This document shows, one piece after another, positions 1-10,539 of a stretch of 64,000 nt of DNA (position 1 is its first letter; each line of letters begins with the position of its first letter). Source of the stretch: Sepiola atlantica (lineage: Eukaryota > Mollusca > Cephalopoda > Sepiida > Sepiolidae); assembly GCA_963556195.1 (NCBI GenBank), contig OY744519.1:104007500-104071499 (forward strand), read 5' to 3'. The position numbers were made by a program, and so were the translations under genes. The notes beneath the pieces are model-generated. The model had not been told where the DNA came from. It did no database searches and saw only the letters and a program-made list of their open reading frames with translations.

Positions 1-144
1 TTTTTGTAAACTTTACCCTTTAGGGTAGTGCCACTGAAACTGTACTATACCCCACTCCACCCAAAGGGGGAAAAAAACGTTAAAATTTAAAACTAATGCT
101 ATATTTATTGCTTATACCCGTCCTGGGATGGGTATTCTACTAAT
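1..144 (+). mobile_element. 3' end of a non-autonomous Helitron (family H1)
   Basis: The window opens inside a Helitron-like element whose 3' terminus is at about 144. A GC-rich hairpin (ACCCGTCCTGGGATGGGT, 116-133) lies a few bases before a CTAAT end. The same hairpin and end recur at 20509 (inverted), 27614 and 41440. Helitrons end in a short hairpin followed by CTRR or a similar tetranucleotide and leave no target duplication, which fits. The 5' end is outside the window. Confidence 0.6.
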
Positions 145-238
145 ATTACGGCAGTTTTACGGTAGAGCCAATCATCAGAAGTGTATGATTATCCCATGTC
201 TTTATACATTTGAAAGCAATTTATAAATATTTATGGGA

Positions 239-480
239 TTATAAACCTGTAGTAAACAAACTAAATCCCAGGACTGCTCTCCTGCTGATTACAAACATGG
301 TTGTTATCAAATCCAATGTCAATAAATTCTTACCATAAACCACCCCATAAGTAATCAAAAGCAGTTCATACCATTCATAAATGTTAGTACTCCTATAGTG
401 TTCCTCATCTCTTGGCTGATAACCATTCCATTTCATTAATCTAGCTCTTGGCCTTGATAAGCAGTGATCCAATAGTAAAA
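239..480 (+). pseudogene. 3' end of a Jockey/CR1-like LINE
   Basis: This stretch aligns by eye with the better copy at 24985-25310. It has the tract that encodes the tail of the reverse transcriptase (W-N-x-L-P region, then YN-M-x-x-FKSN-x-NKYL) followed by the same 3' untranslated sequence ending near TGATAAG...CCAATAG. It is 5' truncated and has no open frame of useful length. The plus strand is the sense strand. Confidence 0.55.
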
Positions 481-603
481 AAAAGTGTTACATCCCTTGT
501 AATTATTTATTTTATAAATCTTTATCTAAAAGCATAACAAGTTAGTGCAAGATCTGTCTTAATTCGGCTTTGTTCAGATTTTAAGAAATTGATTTTTCAT
601 GTT

Positions 604-637
<34 letters not shown>

Positions 638-1056
638 GTTATGATAAATATTTTTAAAATTCTTATTCACATACGCATGTGTTTTATCCTTTTTCGGGAA
701 TCATCAGTGTGGAAGGTTGACAGTTGCATGATTTGAAACCCGGACCCAAGTCAGCTTTAACTTACAAGTCTAAACCTCTACCAATACAGCTAACACAGCA
801 GCTATGTTTAAAGGGGAGAATTTAAGTATATTTATGCTAATGCAAGCAGACATATTTTAGTAGGCTGTCATAACAGTGTTTAACAATCAAGTCGGATGGA
901 ACTTCACATTACATATTTAATTGGCAGCCTAATTTTAATTTTCTTAAAATGACTATCCTATGTTAAAGGATATAAACAATATTATGATGAATATTTTTCA
1001 AATTCTTATCCACATATGTTTCATCCCTTTTCGGGAATCATCAGTGTGGATGATGA

Positions 1057-1098
<42 letters not shown>

Positions 1099-1101
1099 GA
1101 A
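604..1101 (-). repeat. (CA)n/(TA)n microsatellites with two SINE tail copies
   Basis: A (CA)n-TATA run (604-638) and a (TA)n(TG)n run (1058-1098) flank two near copies of a ~65-base segment (640-710 and 985-1050). That segment carries TTCGGGAATCATCAGTGTGG and recurs at 41975-42040 and 44880-44945. It looks like the 3' part of a tRNA-type SINE on the minus strand. The 710-800 part resembles a degenerate RNA polymerase III promoter region. Confidence 0.5.
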
Positions 1102-1305
1102 AAAATAATTTGGATTAAGTGGAAAAAGTGAATAACTGCACAAATACCATGAAATCAAACTTCAGTACATAGCTGATATTTAGTTTTTATTCATCAAAAG
1201 AATGTGATTCGATTTTAATTACAGTTAGATTTTCCTTCTACATGCCACCAAACTTTAATCGATTTGAAATGTAAGTACAAGATTATCCTAATAATGCTTA
1301 TATTC

Positions 1306-1470
1306 TAGGTCTCTTTTCAGTCTTAATAGACAATAGATATTCCTTGTAGGGGTGTCTGTGCAGGAGTCTATCTTTAAGCAAGGGTTGTACAACCCCTAAC
1401 CACACCTCTCCTGAACCGACATTGTTTAAGTCCACACATATATCTCATACGACTGAAAACAATGTTATTT
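1306..1470 (-). mobile_element. Truncated copy of the 5S-derived SINE (body and tail only)
   Basis: The minus strand matches the part of the 18831-19118 element that follows its 5S-like head. Shared landmarks are a CTTTTCAGTCTTAATAGACAAT block, the GCAAGGGTTGTACAA block and the CTCCTGAACCGACATTG block. The 5S-derived head itself is missing, so this is a 5'-truncated copy, as expected of a LINE-mobilised SINE. Confidence 0.6.
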
Positions 1471-1689
1471 TGGAGATTTTTTTAAAGACTATTTGCACTA
1501 CCAAGGTTTGAGAGTCTAGTCCACCCTTCTATTTAATCCATAGCTGGAGAGAGAATATATATAGATTCATACCTTTCCCAAGAGTATTAGTGCAAGTGAT
1601 GCCTCAACAGAACTCATACCCAGCACACCAAGCCCACAGTCTATGTCTGTAAACACTACAACATCCTGTAGCGACCAAGTTTACCTTTC

Positions 1690-1930
1690 AGTGCTCAAAA
1701 TCGTTTATGTTGTTGCGGTCTGTACAGTTATGTTTGTTTACTTTTTGGATCAGACGCCATCTTCGAAAAAGATAACAGCAGCAGCAGCAGTTTCTTAACC
1801 TCTTGCATGCTACATAAGACGGAAAACTACTGACTGCTGCCTGTGATTGCCGTTGCGATGCTCTTATTAACTCTTCATCTGGCAATAGAAAAATTCTTGA
1901 AGAAATATCACTACAGAGTTTCACCTGTAT
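1690..1930 (-). other. Possible decayed promoter/first exon (weak)
   Basis: The minus strand holds a 78-codon open frame and, near 1768, the string AAGATGGCGTC, which resembles a YY1-type start-site element. An ATG there opens only ten codons, with no splice donor in reach. A GCA/CTG repeat lies inside. CpGs are denser than in the surroundings. I recognise no protein. This is a weak candidate for a host first exon and may be chance. Confidence 0.15.
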
Positions 1931-2121
1931 CTTCTATCTTTTTGGATGGAAGGATTAAAAATATAATTTGTTGAGATAGCAAATTATATTACTTATACAG
2001 TCCAGCAACTTCTGGACTGGATTGGGTGACGAATGATTCTCACAGAAATTATTTGTCGTAATCAATACATTCAGTAAAACCAGCGACTGTCATGGCACAC
2101 TCTCTCCATGTATTTGCTTTT

Positions 2122-2405
2122 TGCCCCACCCCATAGACCGGTATTGTCTGGGTCTTCGGGTCTTGATTTATGCTGGTCTATCAGTCTTATCTGTCCTGTG
2201 CAGTTCTAGGAGGCTTTGCTCACCCTTTGAGAAGGGGTTAGTTTACTGCTAATCGCCTGAGGCGCCCCTACCGGGGAATGCCAACGGGGCTGCACAGACA
2301 ATTTTTAAATGACCAGAGTGCTCAAATTCTCGAGCGCTGGTTTTTCAAATCCCACTTTCCCGACCTTGTGTCACATCTTACCTTGTGGGAGGAAGATAAA
2401 TAAAA
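2122..2405 (+). mobile_element. U2-SINE, subfamily A, 5'-truncated
   Basis: The body runs from CCATAGACCGGTATTGTC to the A-rich end GGAAGATAAATAAAAAA. It includes the CTGTGCAGTTCTAGGAGG block, the GCCAACGGGGCTGC block and the shared tail GACCTTGTGTCACATCTTACC. The U2-derived head seen in the full-length copy at 35641 is missing, so the copy starts about 60 bases into the element. Confidence 0.75.
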
Positions 2406-2734
2406 AAGCGATTCAGTTAGACCCCTACACCTGACTGGGTGGACCAGTCGTTGAGCCAGGAAGCAGACAGCAACAACAATCAAACAGCCCTTTCCAGGGC
2501 TAATACAAACTAATTATAAACAGTTAGCTTCGTAAAATTCGTTTACAGAGTTTTGAAGAAAAAAAGAAAGACAAAAATACTTTTTTGGGCTTAAAAAAGT
2601 TAATGCTGTCTGTATTTAAAAAAAAAATACTTCAAGAAATACTGGTTTTCAAATATACTCAATTTTCGAACTTTAATTCTAGTAATAATAATTTTCTAAT
2701 TGCCAATTAAAAAAAAAAAAATAAGATTCTACTC

Positions 2735-3445
2735 TTTTAGGCGATTACGTGTGAACACCCTAAAAGTCTTGGCAGAAAAAAGACAAAAAAATTTAGAGTT
2801 GGGGATCAGTTTCACATATAATTTTAACGTAAAATGATCTCCATTTCTCGGTCATTCTTGCCTTTTAGTGCAATTTAAAAAATATTTTTTCAAGCTGACA
2901 ACATGATATAAAATGAATAATTACTCTACCACTAACTCTAGGTTCGAGTGACAAGCTTATCCCCTAAAAATGCTTTCTCTTGAACGTGTCGTACCATTAA
3001 CCTTACATCTGAGTGGCAAGCCACTCCATAAAAAAAACTCCCTTAACTGTGGCCTACGTAATATAGTAAACTAGTTTACTATTATGATGGCTACGCCTTA
3101 ACCCTAAGTTTGAATGGCAACCTCCATCCAAAACAAAAACCCTTCATTAATCTTATCACTAACCTTAAGTCCGCATGGCAAGACCCCATCCTACAAAAAG
3201 CCCATTAAAACCATACATAATCGTCTAAAAAAAAAAGAAAAAAAAGCAGACCCCACTAAAGAAAAACGCACAGGATTTATTACTCATAGAAAAAGAAATG
3301 GTTAAAAACGCTAAAATGGCCCGGAAATGGTGAATTATTTTACATTAAATTTATGGGAAACTAATCCCCCACTTTAAATTCTAAAATAATTGTTTTTTTT
3401 TCTTTCTGACAAGTTTTCAGGGTGTTCACACATTATTTCCCCTAG
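2735..3445. mobile_element. ~0.7-kb inverted-repeat element (R1 family)
   Basis: The two ends are ~135-base inverted repeats. The left end (2738-2880) contains GCGATTACGTGTGAACACCC. The right end (3310-3445), read on the opposite strand, carries the same landmarks: GTGTGAACACCCTGAAAA, GACAA, TTTAGA, GGGGATTAGTTT, TAAATTT, the CCATTTC block and CATTTTAGC. Between them is a degenerate tandem of ~60 bases built on ACCACTAACCCTAAGTCCGAGTGGCAAGCC. Related ends occur at 3600-3720, 16130-16290, 16585-16760 and 22795-22930. No coding sequence was seen, so it is a MITE-like or Helitron-internal unit. Confidence 0.55.
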
Positions 3446-3725
3446 TCCTACCACTAACCTATAGTCCGAGTAGCAAGCCCCTGCCCTCCTCACACAAAGA
3501 CCTTCTTAAAATTGCACATAACTGTTTTTAAAAAATGAGCCCCTCTCCCCCTCCCCCCAAAAAAAAAGAAAAAGAAAAAAAATTGTTAATGCCCTAAAAA
3601 ATGGAAATGGGAGATTATTTTACATTAAATTTATATATTAAACTAATTCCCACTCAAATTCTAAAATAATTGTCTTAGTTTCTTTCTTTCTGACAAGTTT
3701 TTAAGGGTGTTAATCTACAATAATA
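3446..3725 (-). repeat. Second R1 inverted-repeat end
   Basis: 3600-3715 repeats the right end of the preceding element (same order of blocks, ending AAGGGTGTTAATCTACAA). It is preceded by one more CCACTAACC...AGTCCGAGTAGCAAGCC unit and a poly-C/poly-A tract. It reads as a partial duplication of the element's right half. Confidence 0.5.
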
Positions 3726-3729
3726 CCAA

Positions 3730-4700
3730 AGAAATCTTGCAATATAGTCATTTTTAAACAGTCCTTGTATTAGATTCTAGTTTCTCATACATAAAATTAC
3801 CTTGAGTTCTCTAACTTCTTTTTTTTTTAATGGATACATGGTATTTTTAAGGTATTGCAGCATATTTATGTGCATTTACTACAGGTTACTTGGAAAACAT
3901 TAATTTCTCGAGATTTTCAGTGACATATTCTGATTTCTTGTACAAAAATACACTTATATGGTAAATTTCATTGCTTAATCTTGTGTTTTAACAAAGATAT
4001 ACCATTTTTACTGAAAAATTAGTGTAAAAAATGTTGCCGAAACACATATGGTCTTAAAAAGGGAGAAAATATTCAATCGTGTGAGGCACAAAAATAGTCA
4101 TAACTTCCTTATTTTTAGTCAGATTTAAAAAATTAAAAAAGATTCTTTCTTAGATCATCAAGCTCTTTCTATATATGCCACTAATGAGATATTTTAAGCA
4201 ATTTAAATTTTTTCATGTGTATTTCTACTTTCATTGAATTAAAAAAAAATTAAATATATTCTCATACAAAATTAAGAAAGAAGGTGTCAATGATCAAGAC
4301 AAAAATGAAAGCAAAAATAAACAAAAACTCCTGGACAACACCGGATAGATACAGCTAATTTAAAATAAAAATTAAATTAATCAGTTGGTGAAGGGCAGTA
4401 TATACATCAGGTTGGCTCTTATGAAACTCTCTTCATGACCAGCCTGTAGTGGAGATCATAATAAGAATATCTGAAATGATATTGCATGATATATAAATTG
4501 ACATTATTAATATTTAGCAAGTCCGTATTCTTCTATTCACCGCAAGTCATTTTTAGATTAGAGGGCTAAATTCTAAGATGGCTATGTGGTCACACCTGGA
4601 GTCCAGATAAAGCCACTTGACAATCTTGAAGGAACATCTGATACTTTCTCCCTTGGTTACTGTACAGTTACTAAAGTATTTCACACATGTGTTTCTATAT
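3730..4700. other. No feature recognised
   Basis: AT-rich sequence with poly-A and poly-T runs. I see no open frame of interest, repeat boundary or RNA gene. Confidence 0.6.
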
Positions 4701-4701
4701 G

Positions 4702-4745
4702 ACTAGCACAGCTACCCGGTGTTGCCCAGGGGAGAGGAGCATAGA
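4702..4745 (-). mobile_element. Helitron 3' terminus (family H2)
   Basis: Read on the minus strand, a CCTGGGCAACACCGGG hairpin is followed about ten bases later by a CTAGT end at 4702. The same arrangement occurs at 16042, 30887 and 63434. The element body would extend to higher coordinates, but I cannot see its 5' end. Confidence 0.55.
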
Positions 4746-4792
4746 TAACAAAATGAAAGAATTAAAAAGTGTAACATTTTTCTTTTGAAACT

Positions 4793-4978
4793 TCTCTCTC
4801 TCTCTCTCTCTTTCCCCACTTTATGTATTTGTTTATCGTCACCCCCCCCCCCCCCATCTTTCGACTGAGGACAAAACAGATACCACATTCTGATCCTAGC
4901 CGAAGGCCAAGAAATTGTATTTTAGTTTCACACTAAATTTGATGGAAAAATTTGCTCTAAATGCCCCCCCCCCCCCAA
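4793..4978 (-). mobile_element. (CT)n and poly-C tracts around a U2-derived SINE head
   Basis: A CT repeat (4793-4812) and a poly-C run (4843-4856) precede a 40-base stretch (4875-4914). On the minus strand this stretch reads as the 5' part of U2 snRNA: CTTCGGCTAGGATC followed by a diverged GTGGTATCTGTT. The body beyond the head is missing, so the copy is 3' truncated. A second poly-C tract follows at 4966-4976. Confidence 0.55.
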
Positions 4979-5285
4979 CTAATTTTGTTCCTGGTGACCT
5001 ACAAAAGATGAATATTACATAATAAATGTGTTCCATATTTTGTCCAAGGTAATGCTGAAAAAGAATATATCGTCTTTGTGGGTGTGTCGTGTATAGTTTC
5101 TGACTTTTAGCTGACATGCACACAGACAACTGTCCTTTATATAATAAATGTCAAAATTCTAATACTTTTTTAATATTTCTAATGTTGTCAAATTTAAAGG
5201 ACTGACTTATCTAATTTTTACATTCGCTAGTTATTTATAGTTTATATGCTCGGATCATTCTATCGCCCCAGAAAATATCTGACTC

Positions 5286-5610
5286 TTGATAAAATCTTAT
5301 GCCTTTATAAAGGTTGGATGCATCTTGGGAGGTGGCGCTCAGAGCACTCGTCCTTGTCTTGACAGAGTACAAAACGAACTTTGCAATCTAGTAAGGGATG
5401 ATCTCTTCTGTTCTCTACATCCGCTTTCTCACAGAAGAGATGTTGGTAGTCTTTCTCTTCTCTACTGTTATTTCCATGGGAAATACTTGACTGAGCTTCA
5501 ATCTATGGTTCCTCCTTGTAAAACGGTCACATAAAATTCATCATCAACAACTAACAATCCATATCATTAACCCTTATCCTCATGTGGCTTGATAAGTGGT
5601 TACTTCTTCT
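5286..5610 (+). pseudogene. Jockey/CR1-like LINE, reverse transcriptase C-terminus
   Basis: An 82-codon frame encodes the tail of a non-LTR reverse transcriptase. It contains CLDRVQNELCNLV, then LHPLSHRRDVGSLSLLYCYF, then ELQSMVPP, the usual order after the polymerase palm and thumb. The frame then fails, and the 3' untranslated part (CTTATCCTCATGTGGCTTGATAAG) matches 25255-25290. Polymerase motifs A to C are missing. This is a 5'-truncated dead copy, with related ends at 239, 24380, 24820, 36215 and 54690. Confidence 0.75.
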
Positions 5611-5784
5611 ATATAAATAGAGATTTTATCTGTCTGTCCGTCCGTCAGTCACAATTTTAAAAAAATTAATACATTGTGGAATTTGTCTCATTTCGGAATA
5701 TCAGATCTTAACTACTTTTAGAAATGGAGAATATTGCATTTATAGTAAATAATAAATTCCCAACAAATAAAGCGGATGCCATAA

Positions 5785-5860
5785 TCGGAATTCGAAACTG
5801 AAACCTTAATCTTCAGTGTGACATTTTACCAACTGAGCTGTTTGGGCTTTCTTATAAATA
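5785..5860 (-). mobile_element. tRNA-type SINE head (fragment)
   Basis: On the minus strand AGCTCAGTTGGTAAAATGTC gives an A-box-like stretch, and GGTTTCAGTTTCGAATTC gives a degenerate B box about 35 bases on. There is no folded tRNA with an intact acceptor stem. A SINE relic fits better than a tRNA gene. Confidence 0.45.
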
Positions 5861-5869
5861 GAGCTTAAA

Positions 5870-6655
5870 ACATTACCATAACTTTAACTACGTATTGTAT
5901 GTAGTTTTTTCACAATTATACAATCCTCCCCAAGCCTAGCAAAAATATGCAACCGCTCCTCCCTAAATAAAAAAAAAAGTTTATTCATCTATTTACTGTC
6001 TTGTGATTTACTCATCTAGTCAATTACAACTATTTCAACCAGCATCATATTTCTCTCTTAACTATTTTCTGATTTACCCATCTGCTTAATTTCAAATATC
6101 CCATCCAACCATGAGATTATATTCCTCCTTTGGGATTTATTCATTCGATAAAATTGCAAATATCTCAAGCAGACATTACTAAATTATAAACAGAATTTTG
6201 TATTACAAAACATTTTTTTCTGGCCCATATACAAATATTTCTTTAATCCCATCATTTATAAACTTAGTTCACTTTGTCAAATGTGGAATGAAGGGGGGGG
6301 GGGTACATAAAGCATTTGATTAAAAACGAAAGAAATATATGAGAACTCAACTTCAAACGTTATCAATTGCTCCCTGGAGAAGTTTTAAATCTGATGTGTT
6401 TTCTCTTGTTCAAATATTGTATTTGTTTTGTGCAATGTTATTTCTCTCTTTACTTTATCATTAATGTTGATGCCAGAGTTGGCAATACGACTAGATGTGT
6501 TATTATTTATCACTCGCCAATGGTTACCTTGGTGATATCATTGGAGCACAGGGAGGAGCAGGTGCTTATGTGATTGCAAGAATTAGAAGTGGATGGACTA
6601 AGTAAATGGAACTTCTGCCATAACTAACTAGCAGAGAGTTATTGCTGTCCAGCAA
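5870..6655. other. No feature recognised
   Basis: AT-rich, with a poly-G run near 6294-6302. The 68-codon frame at 6367 resembles nothing I know. Confidence 0.55.
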
Positions 6656-6659
6656 GGGA

Positions 6660-7090
6660 AAAATCTATCAGGCATGCGTACGCAGTGTGATGAGGTATAG
6701 AAGTGAAACCTGGCCAGTGAGCACTGTTGACATGCGTTGAATGGAGATAAATGATATGCGAATGATATGATAGATGTGCAATGTGAGGGTTAAAGACAGG
6801 CTTAGATCTGATGACCTCAGAGGAAGATTAAATCTGTGCAGTATAGAGAGATGTGTGCAGAACAGGATACTTTGTTGGTATGGCCACGTTGAAAAAATGG
6901 ATGAGAATTTTGGGGTTAGATGTAGAACAGTTGATGTAGCAGGGTGAGTTGGCAGGGAAAGCCCAAGGAAATAAGAAGTGATGAGGATGAACTTGAGAGA
7001 GAAAAGGATAAATAAAGACCTGGTCAGAGATAGGTTAATTTGGAAGTCAATTTCTACAAACTGTTCAACACATGCCAGCATCTAAAACGG
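6660..7090 (+). pseudogene. RTE-like LINE, region after the reverse transcriptase
   Basis: The plus strand encodes, in two frames, the cysteine-poor tail that follows the polymerase in RTE-like LINEs: YRSETWPVST, MIRW-like, CSIERCVQNRILCWYGHVEKMD, a degenerate R-G-R-P-R-K block, then NLRERRINKDLVRDRLIWKS. Frame breaks and stop codons make it dead. Minus-strand copies lie at 21448-22110 and 55945-56345. Confidence 0.7.
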
Positions 7091-9180
7091 ATGTGAAACT
7101 ACATATGATGATGATAGTTATGATTGTATTGCTCCAATCCAAGTTACATGATTGATAGTTTCAGCTCTTACAATCTCCAGATAATCACAATTCCATTGAT
7201 GAACACCATAAAGGCATGGGCCGGACATGAGCCTCAAATCCTATTTCACAATGGCTAACTGAGGCTTTAGCCGATTGCTTTGGTATTTTCTCCAACCCTG
7301 AAGTGGGATTAGTGAGATTGCTTTGTTGTAAAGCTCTGATTCATGCTGGTTTGGGATGATTTGATGAATGTAGCACAGCAGCAATTCTTGAATTTGTTCA
7401 CGTTTGCAATGCCAATGCAGTTAGTCATTGGAGAACTGGGCACACTTTCAAGCTGCGGGAAAGTTGTCAAAAACCTTGAGATTGTGGTTTGTGTGAGTGG
7501 TAAGACACAAATATTAAGAAATAAATGGATGAAAACGGTTCTATGTAAATCAACAATAATAAATGATTTATTAAACAATTTACAACTGGGAGAATTACTA
7601 TGAAAAAGAGAAGGTTTTAATTGTCGGTGAGCATATTCCATTGAATCTTCCTGTGCATTTATCGTCTGATCAAGTCCAAAGGAAGATAACCCATGCTTCC
7701 AAATGTTTCTTGGTAAAGATAACTTTAGGGTACAAGAGTTATTTTCCTTTAAATCTGAAAATATTCAATTTCCCTTTAAAGATAAAATATTTAAAAGTAT
7801 TATTAGGTGACATGTATCTACCTAACATTAATCAATCATGATTTAAATGGAATTCTAATCAATACCAGTTGTTATTGGAGAAACAGTCTTAAAATAGTGT
7901 ATCAATCATTTAACAGATGATGAACTGTTTGGTGATGGTTCTTATGGAGTAGTTCATTAGCTGTACATGTTTTTTTAAATCTTCTCATCCCACCTTATAC
8001 ATATGCTTACATATCGAGAAACAAAAGTATCATTTTCATTAAGTATGTTCATTTTATTTCATTATTCATTTAGAAATCAGTTGATTCTATCACAAATACT
8101 AAAAATTAAAAGTATAACAGTGTTTAACTTATTTTTAAAAGCGACTTTTTGACTAAACTTGCTCGATCTAAGAAACTTGATTTTCTTTTCTTACTTTACC
8201 ATTATAATAATGCACAAGTCGAAGCGATGAAGTGCTGTGTTCTTTTGTCTTTTGAGAATCTGCTGCAGTTGACATCCAAGGTTTACTCTTTTAAGAGTAA
8301 TGTTTCTCACTAATGTTTATCATTCTCAACTTCTTCTTTCTGTTCTTCTCTCTGTTTATACTGTTGCAAAGGTTGCCATTATTTACTGACCAAATATGAA
8401 TATCTCTTCACATTTAAGTTGCATTTTGTTGTCAGGATAAAACTCTGATCAGATTGTGCAACCCGAGTAGTTGAATGCACTAAAGAAATTTCAATCAGAT
8501 TGACTTTGATTCATTGCTTATTTATTTAAAACGTTTTCTATCGACAATTGTTTGTGTTTCTAAAACCATTTAGTTTCCTTATAGAAAAGCTTGTTTCCGA
8601 ACGTTTTTGCCTTTGAAGGACATGTATTACTAATAACTATAAGTCTTCAATACATATTTTTATAGGAATCCGCTGGCATTATGTCTACATCGGTATTCAT
8701 TGTACAACACGACCTCTGGAGAGGTCAGGGAAAAGATAAAAGAATGATTTTTTATACTGATGAGTCATATTAACCTATTTAATACGGCTCCTCTGAAACT
8801 GAGAGAATTCTCATGCTTCTCTGGCCGATGTCATACTTAAATGGTGGTATATGATTGATATATTTATGCCCGAAGCACAAAAAATTTCAATTAGTATAAA
8901 TATTGGTATTTACCGCTGCTTTGTATGACCATGGTGCTGGTCGCCAACGAAGGAAGCAGAAGCTTTAAACATGGATGGATTATTTTTGTGGGGTGTCTAT
9001 TTACTTTGTTCATGTCTGTGAACAGTCATGATGAATGAACCAGACAGGACAGATGTAAAGAAGATAACATCACAAATAAAGCAGATTCAATTTGCTACTA
9101 AGTTTCACACCAGAAATAGATTTTGGTGATCATCAGACAAGAACAGTGATAAATCTACTTTGAGTAGCGAATTGAATCTC
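7091..9180. other. No feature recognised
   Basis: About 2 kb without a recognisable gene. Two overlapping frames on opposite strands at 7309-7641 (110 and 86 codons) do not resemble a known family and look like chance overlap. A short (TA)n run lies at 9208-9227. Confidence 0.5.
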
Positions 9181-9380
9181 TTTTACTTGCATTTATTTAT
9201 TTTTTATATGTATATATATATATATATCTAAAACACATGATTGTAAAAAGACAAAATGAAAAATAGAAACAACTTTTTATATTCGTCACTCATGGAAAGA
9301 AATACGAAAGAAAGAACACATTCCAGACAGTTTAAAAAAGAGAGAAAAAAAAAAGAGAAAACATTATGGAAATAGATATG

Positions 9381-9838
9381 TAGTGATGGGACGATTACAA
9401 TATTTTTCCCGATTTCGATACTATTACCAATTCTGTTCTAAATTCCTGATTCCAATGCAATTACTGATTCCGATTCTTTTTAAATCTCTAAATATTTAGC
9501 TATAGAGTTGTTGTTGTTTTTTTAAATTTTTATTTTCAGATTAAGGTAAAAAAAACATGTAATATGGACATATATTTTCATAAACATAAAAATACATTTG
9601 TGGGAGTGGTCTATAGATTTTAGTTTTACTGATAGTTTAAAATCAATAAATATTTATCATTTTTTTCATTAGTACCAGGAAAATTAAGTTTTGAACAAAA
9701 ACAAACAAAAAACAAAACAATTAAAAGAATCGATTTTAACATTTGAAAATAGGCACAATTTTTTCTGATTCCATTTCGATACCCTAAATGGTTCTGATTT
9801 TTTTCGATTCCCGATTCCGATTAATCATCCCAACAGTA
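9381..9838. mobile_element. hAT-like MITE, 458 bp
   Basis: The ends are imperfect inverted repeats: TAGTGATGGGACGATTA on the left, and TACTGTTGGGATGATTA when the right end is read in reverse. Subterminal blocks such as GATTCCGATT recur on both sides. The sequence ATAGATATG lies directly outside both ends (9372-9380 and 9839-9847), an 8-9 base target duplication. That size and the TGGGACGATTA-type terminus fit hAT elements. There is no coding sequence, so it depended on a transposase made elsewhere. Confidence 0.8.
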
Positions 9839-9898
9839 ATAGATATGTGTCTCCCTTCCTTCTTTCTTTTTGTACTTGCTAACTTTTGTGTGACAGGA

Positions 9899-10020
9899 CG
9901 GATAGCGTCTTGGTCCAGTGGTAGAACGCTGGACTATAGACATCAATATCGAAGGTTCGATCTCTAAGTTAGCCATGCTGATGACGGCTGTGAGCCAGAA
10001 ATACGTGTCCATGGATTACT
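9899..10020 (+). mobile_element. tRNA-derived SINE
   Basis: TGGTCCAGTGGTAGAACGC (from 9913) is a good A box and GGTTCGATCTC (from 9953) a good B box, ~40 bases apart as in tRNA. The 3' half of the clover leaf is not maintained and the sequence continues into a SINE-like body, so this is not a tRNA gene. Confidence 0.6.
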
Positions 10021-10204
10021 TTTATGTACGTATAAAATAAATAAAAATATATATATTAACGAAAAATACATCCTATGAAGTTAAGGGCGACTACTAATGT
10101 AATTTTTTGCATCTTAATCACTTAGGCAGTGAGACAATCGAAATAATAGTAAGCAAAATAACAATGAACGCTACAATCACCAATAAAAATAATTACATAA
10201 AAAT

Positions 10205-10440
10205 ACACATATATATATATATATATATATACATAATCTCAATGTCCACATAGACGACCTGTTACTCAAAAGGTCATAGAACATCTATGGTCGTTCTTTT
10301 AATGGATGACGTCATCCTTTTGTTACTTAATCGTTTTAGGATTTTTTCACTTGGTGTATTTAACATGTTTTAGTGGATGAGGATGAGGTAATCCTTTTGT
10401 GACGTCATCCTTTTGTGAAGTCGTAAATATAGAAATGACT
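10205..10440. repeat. (TA)n run and repeated CRE-like palindromes
   Basis: A (TA)n run (10206-10231) is followed by two exact TGACGTCA palindromes (10307-10314 and 10400-10407), each continuing CCTTTTGT, and a third partial copy at 10411-10422. TGACGTCA is the consensus for CREB/ATF factors. No adjoining gene was found, so regulation is only a possibility. Confidence 0.45.
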
Positions 10441-10539
10441 AAACGAACAAGATCCATATAGTTTTAGTACTATATAGATAGGTAAATAAGCATAAAATAC
10501 TAACTTATTCAAACATCAGGTTTGTGAAACCCTGTTCTA

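Noticed and set aside
9905..9965. tRNA gene
   Set aside because: Good A and B boxes but no matching acceptor or T-arm stems; it continues into a SINE body. The same holds for 5785, 30248, 35085 and 50277.
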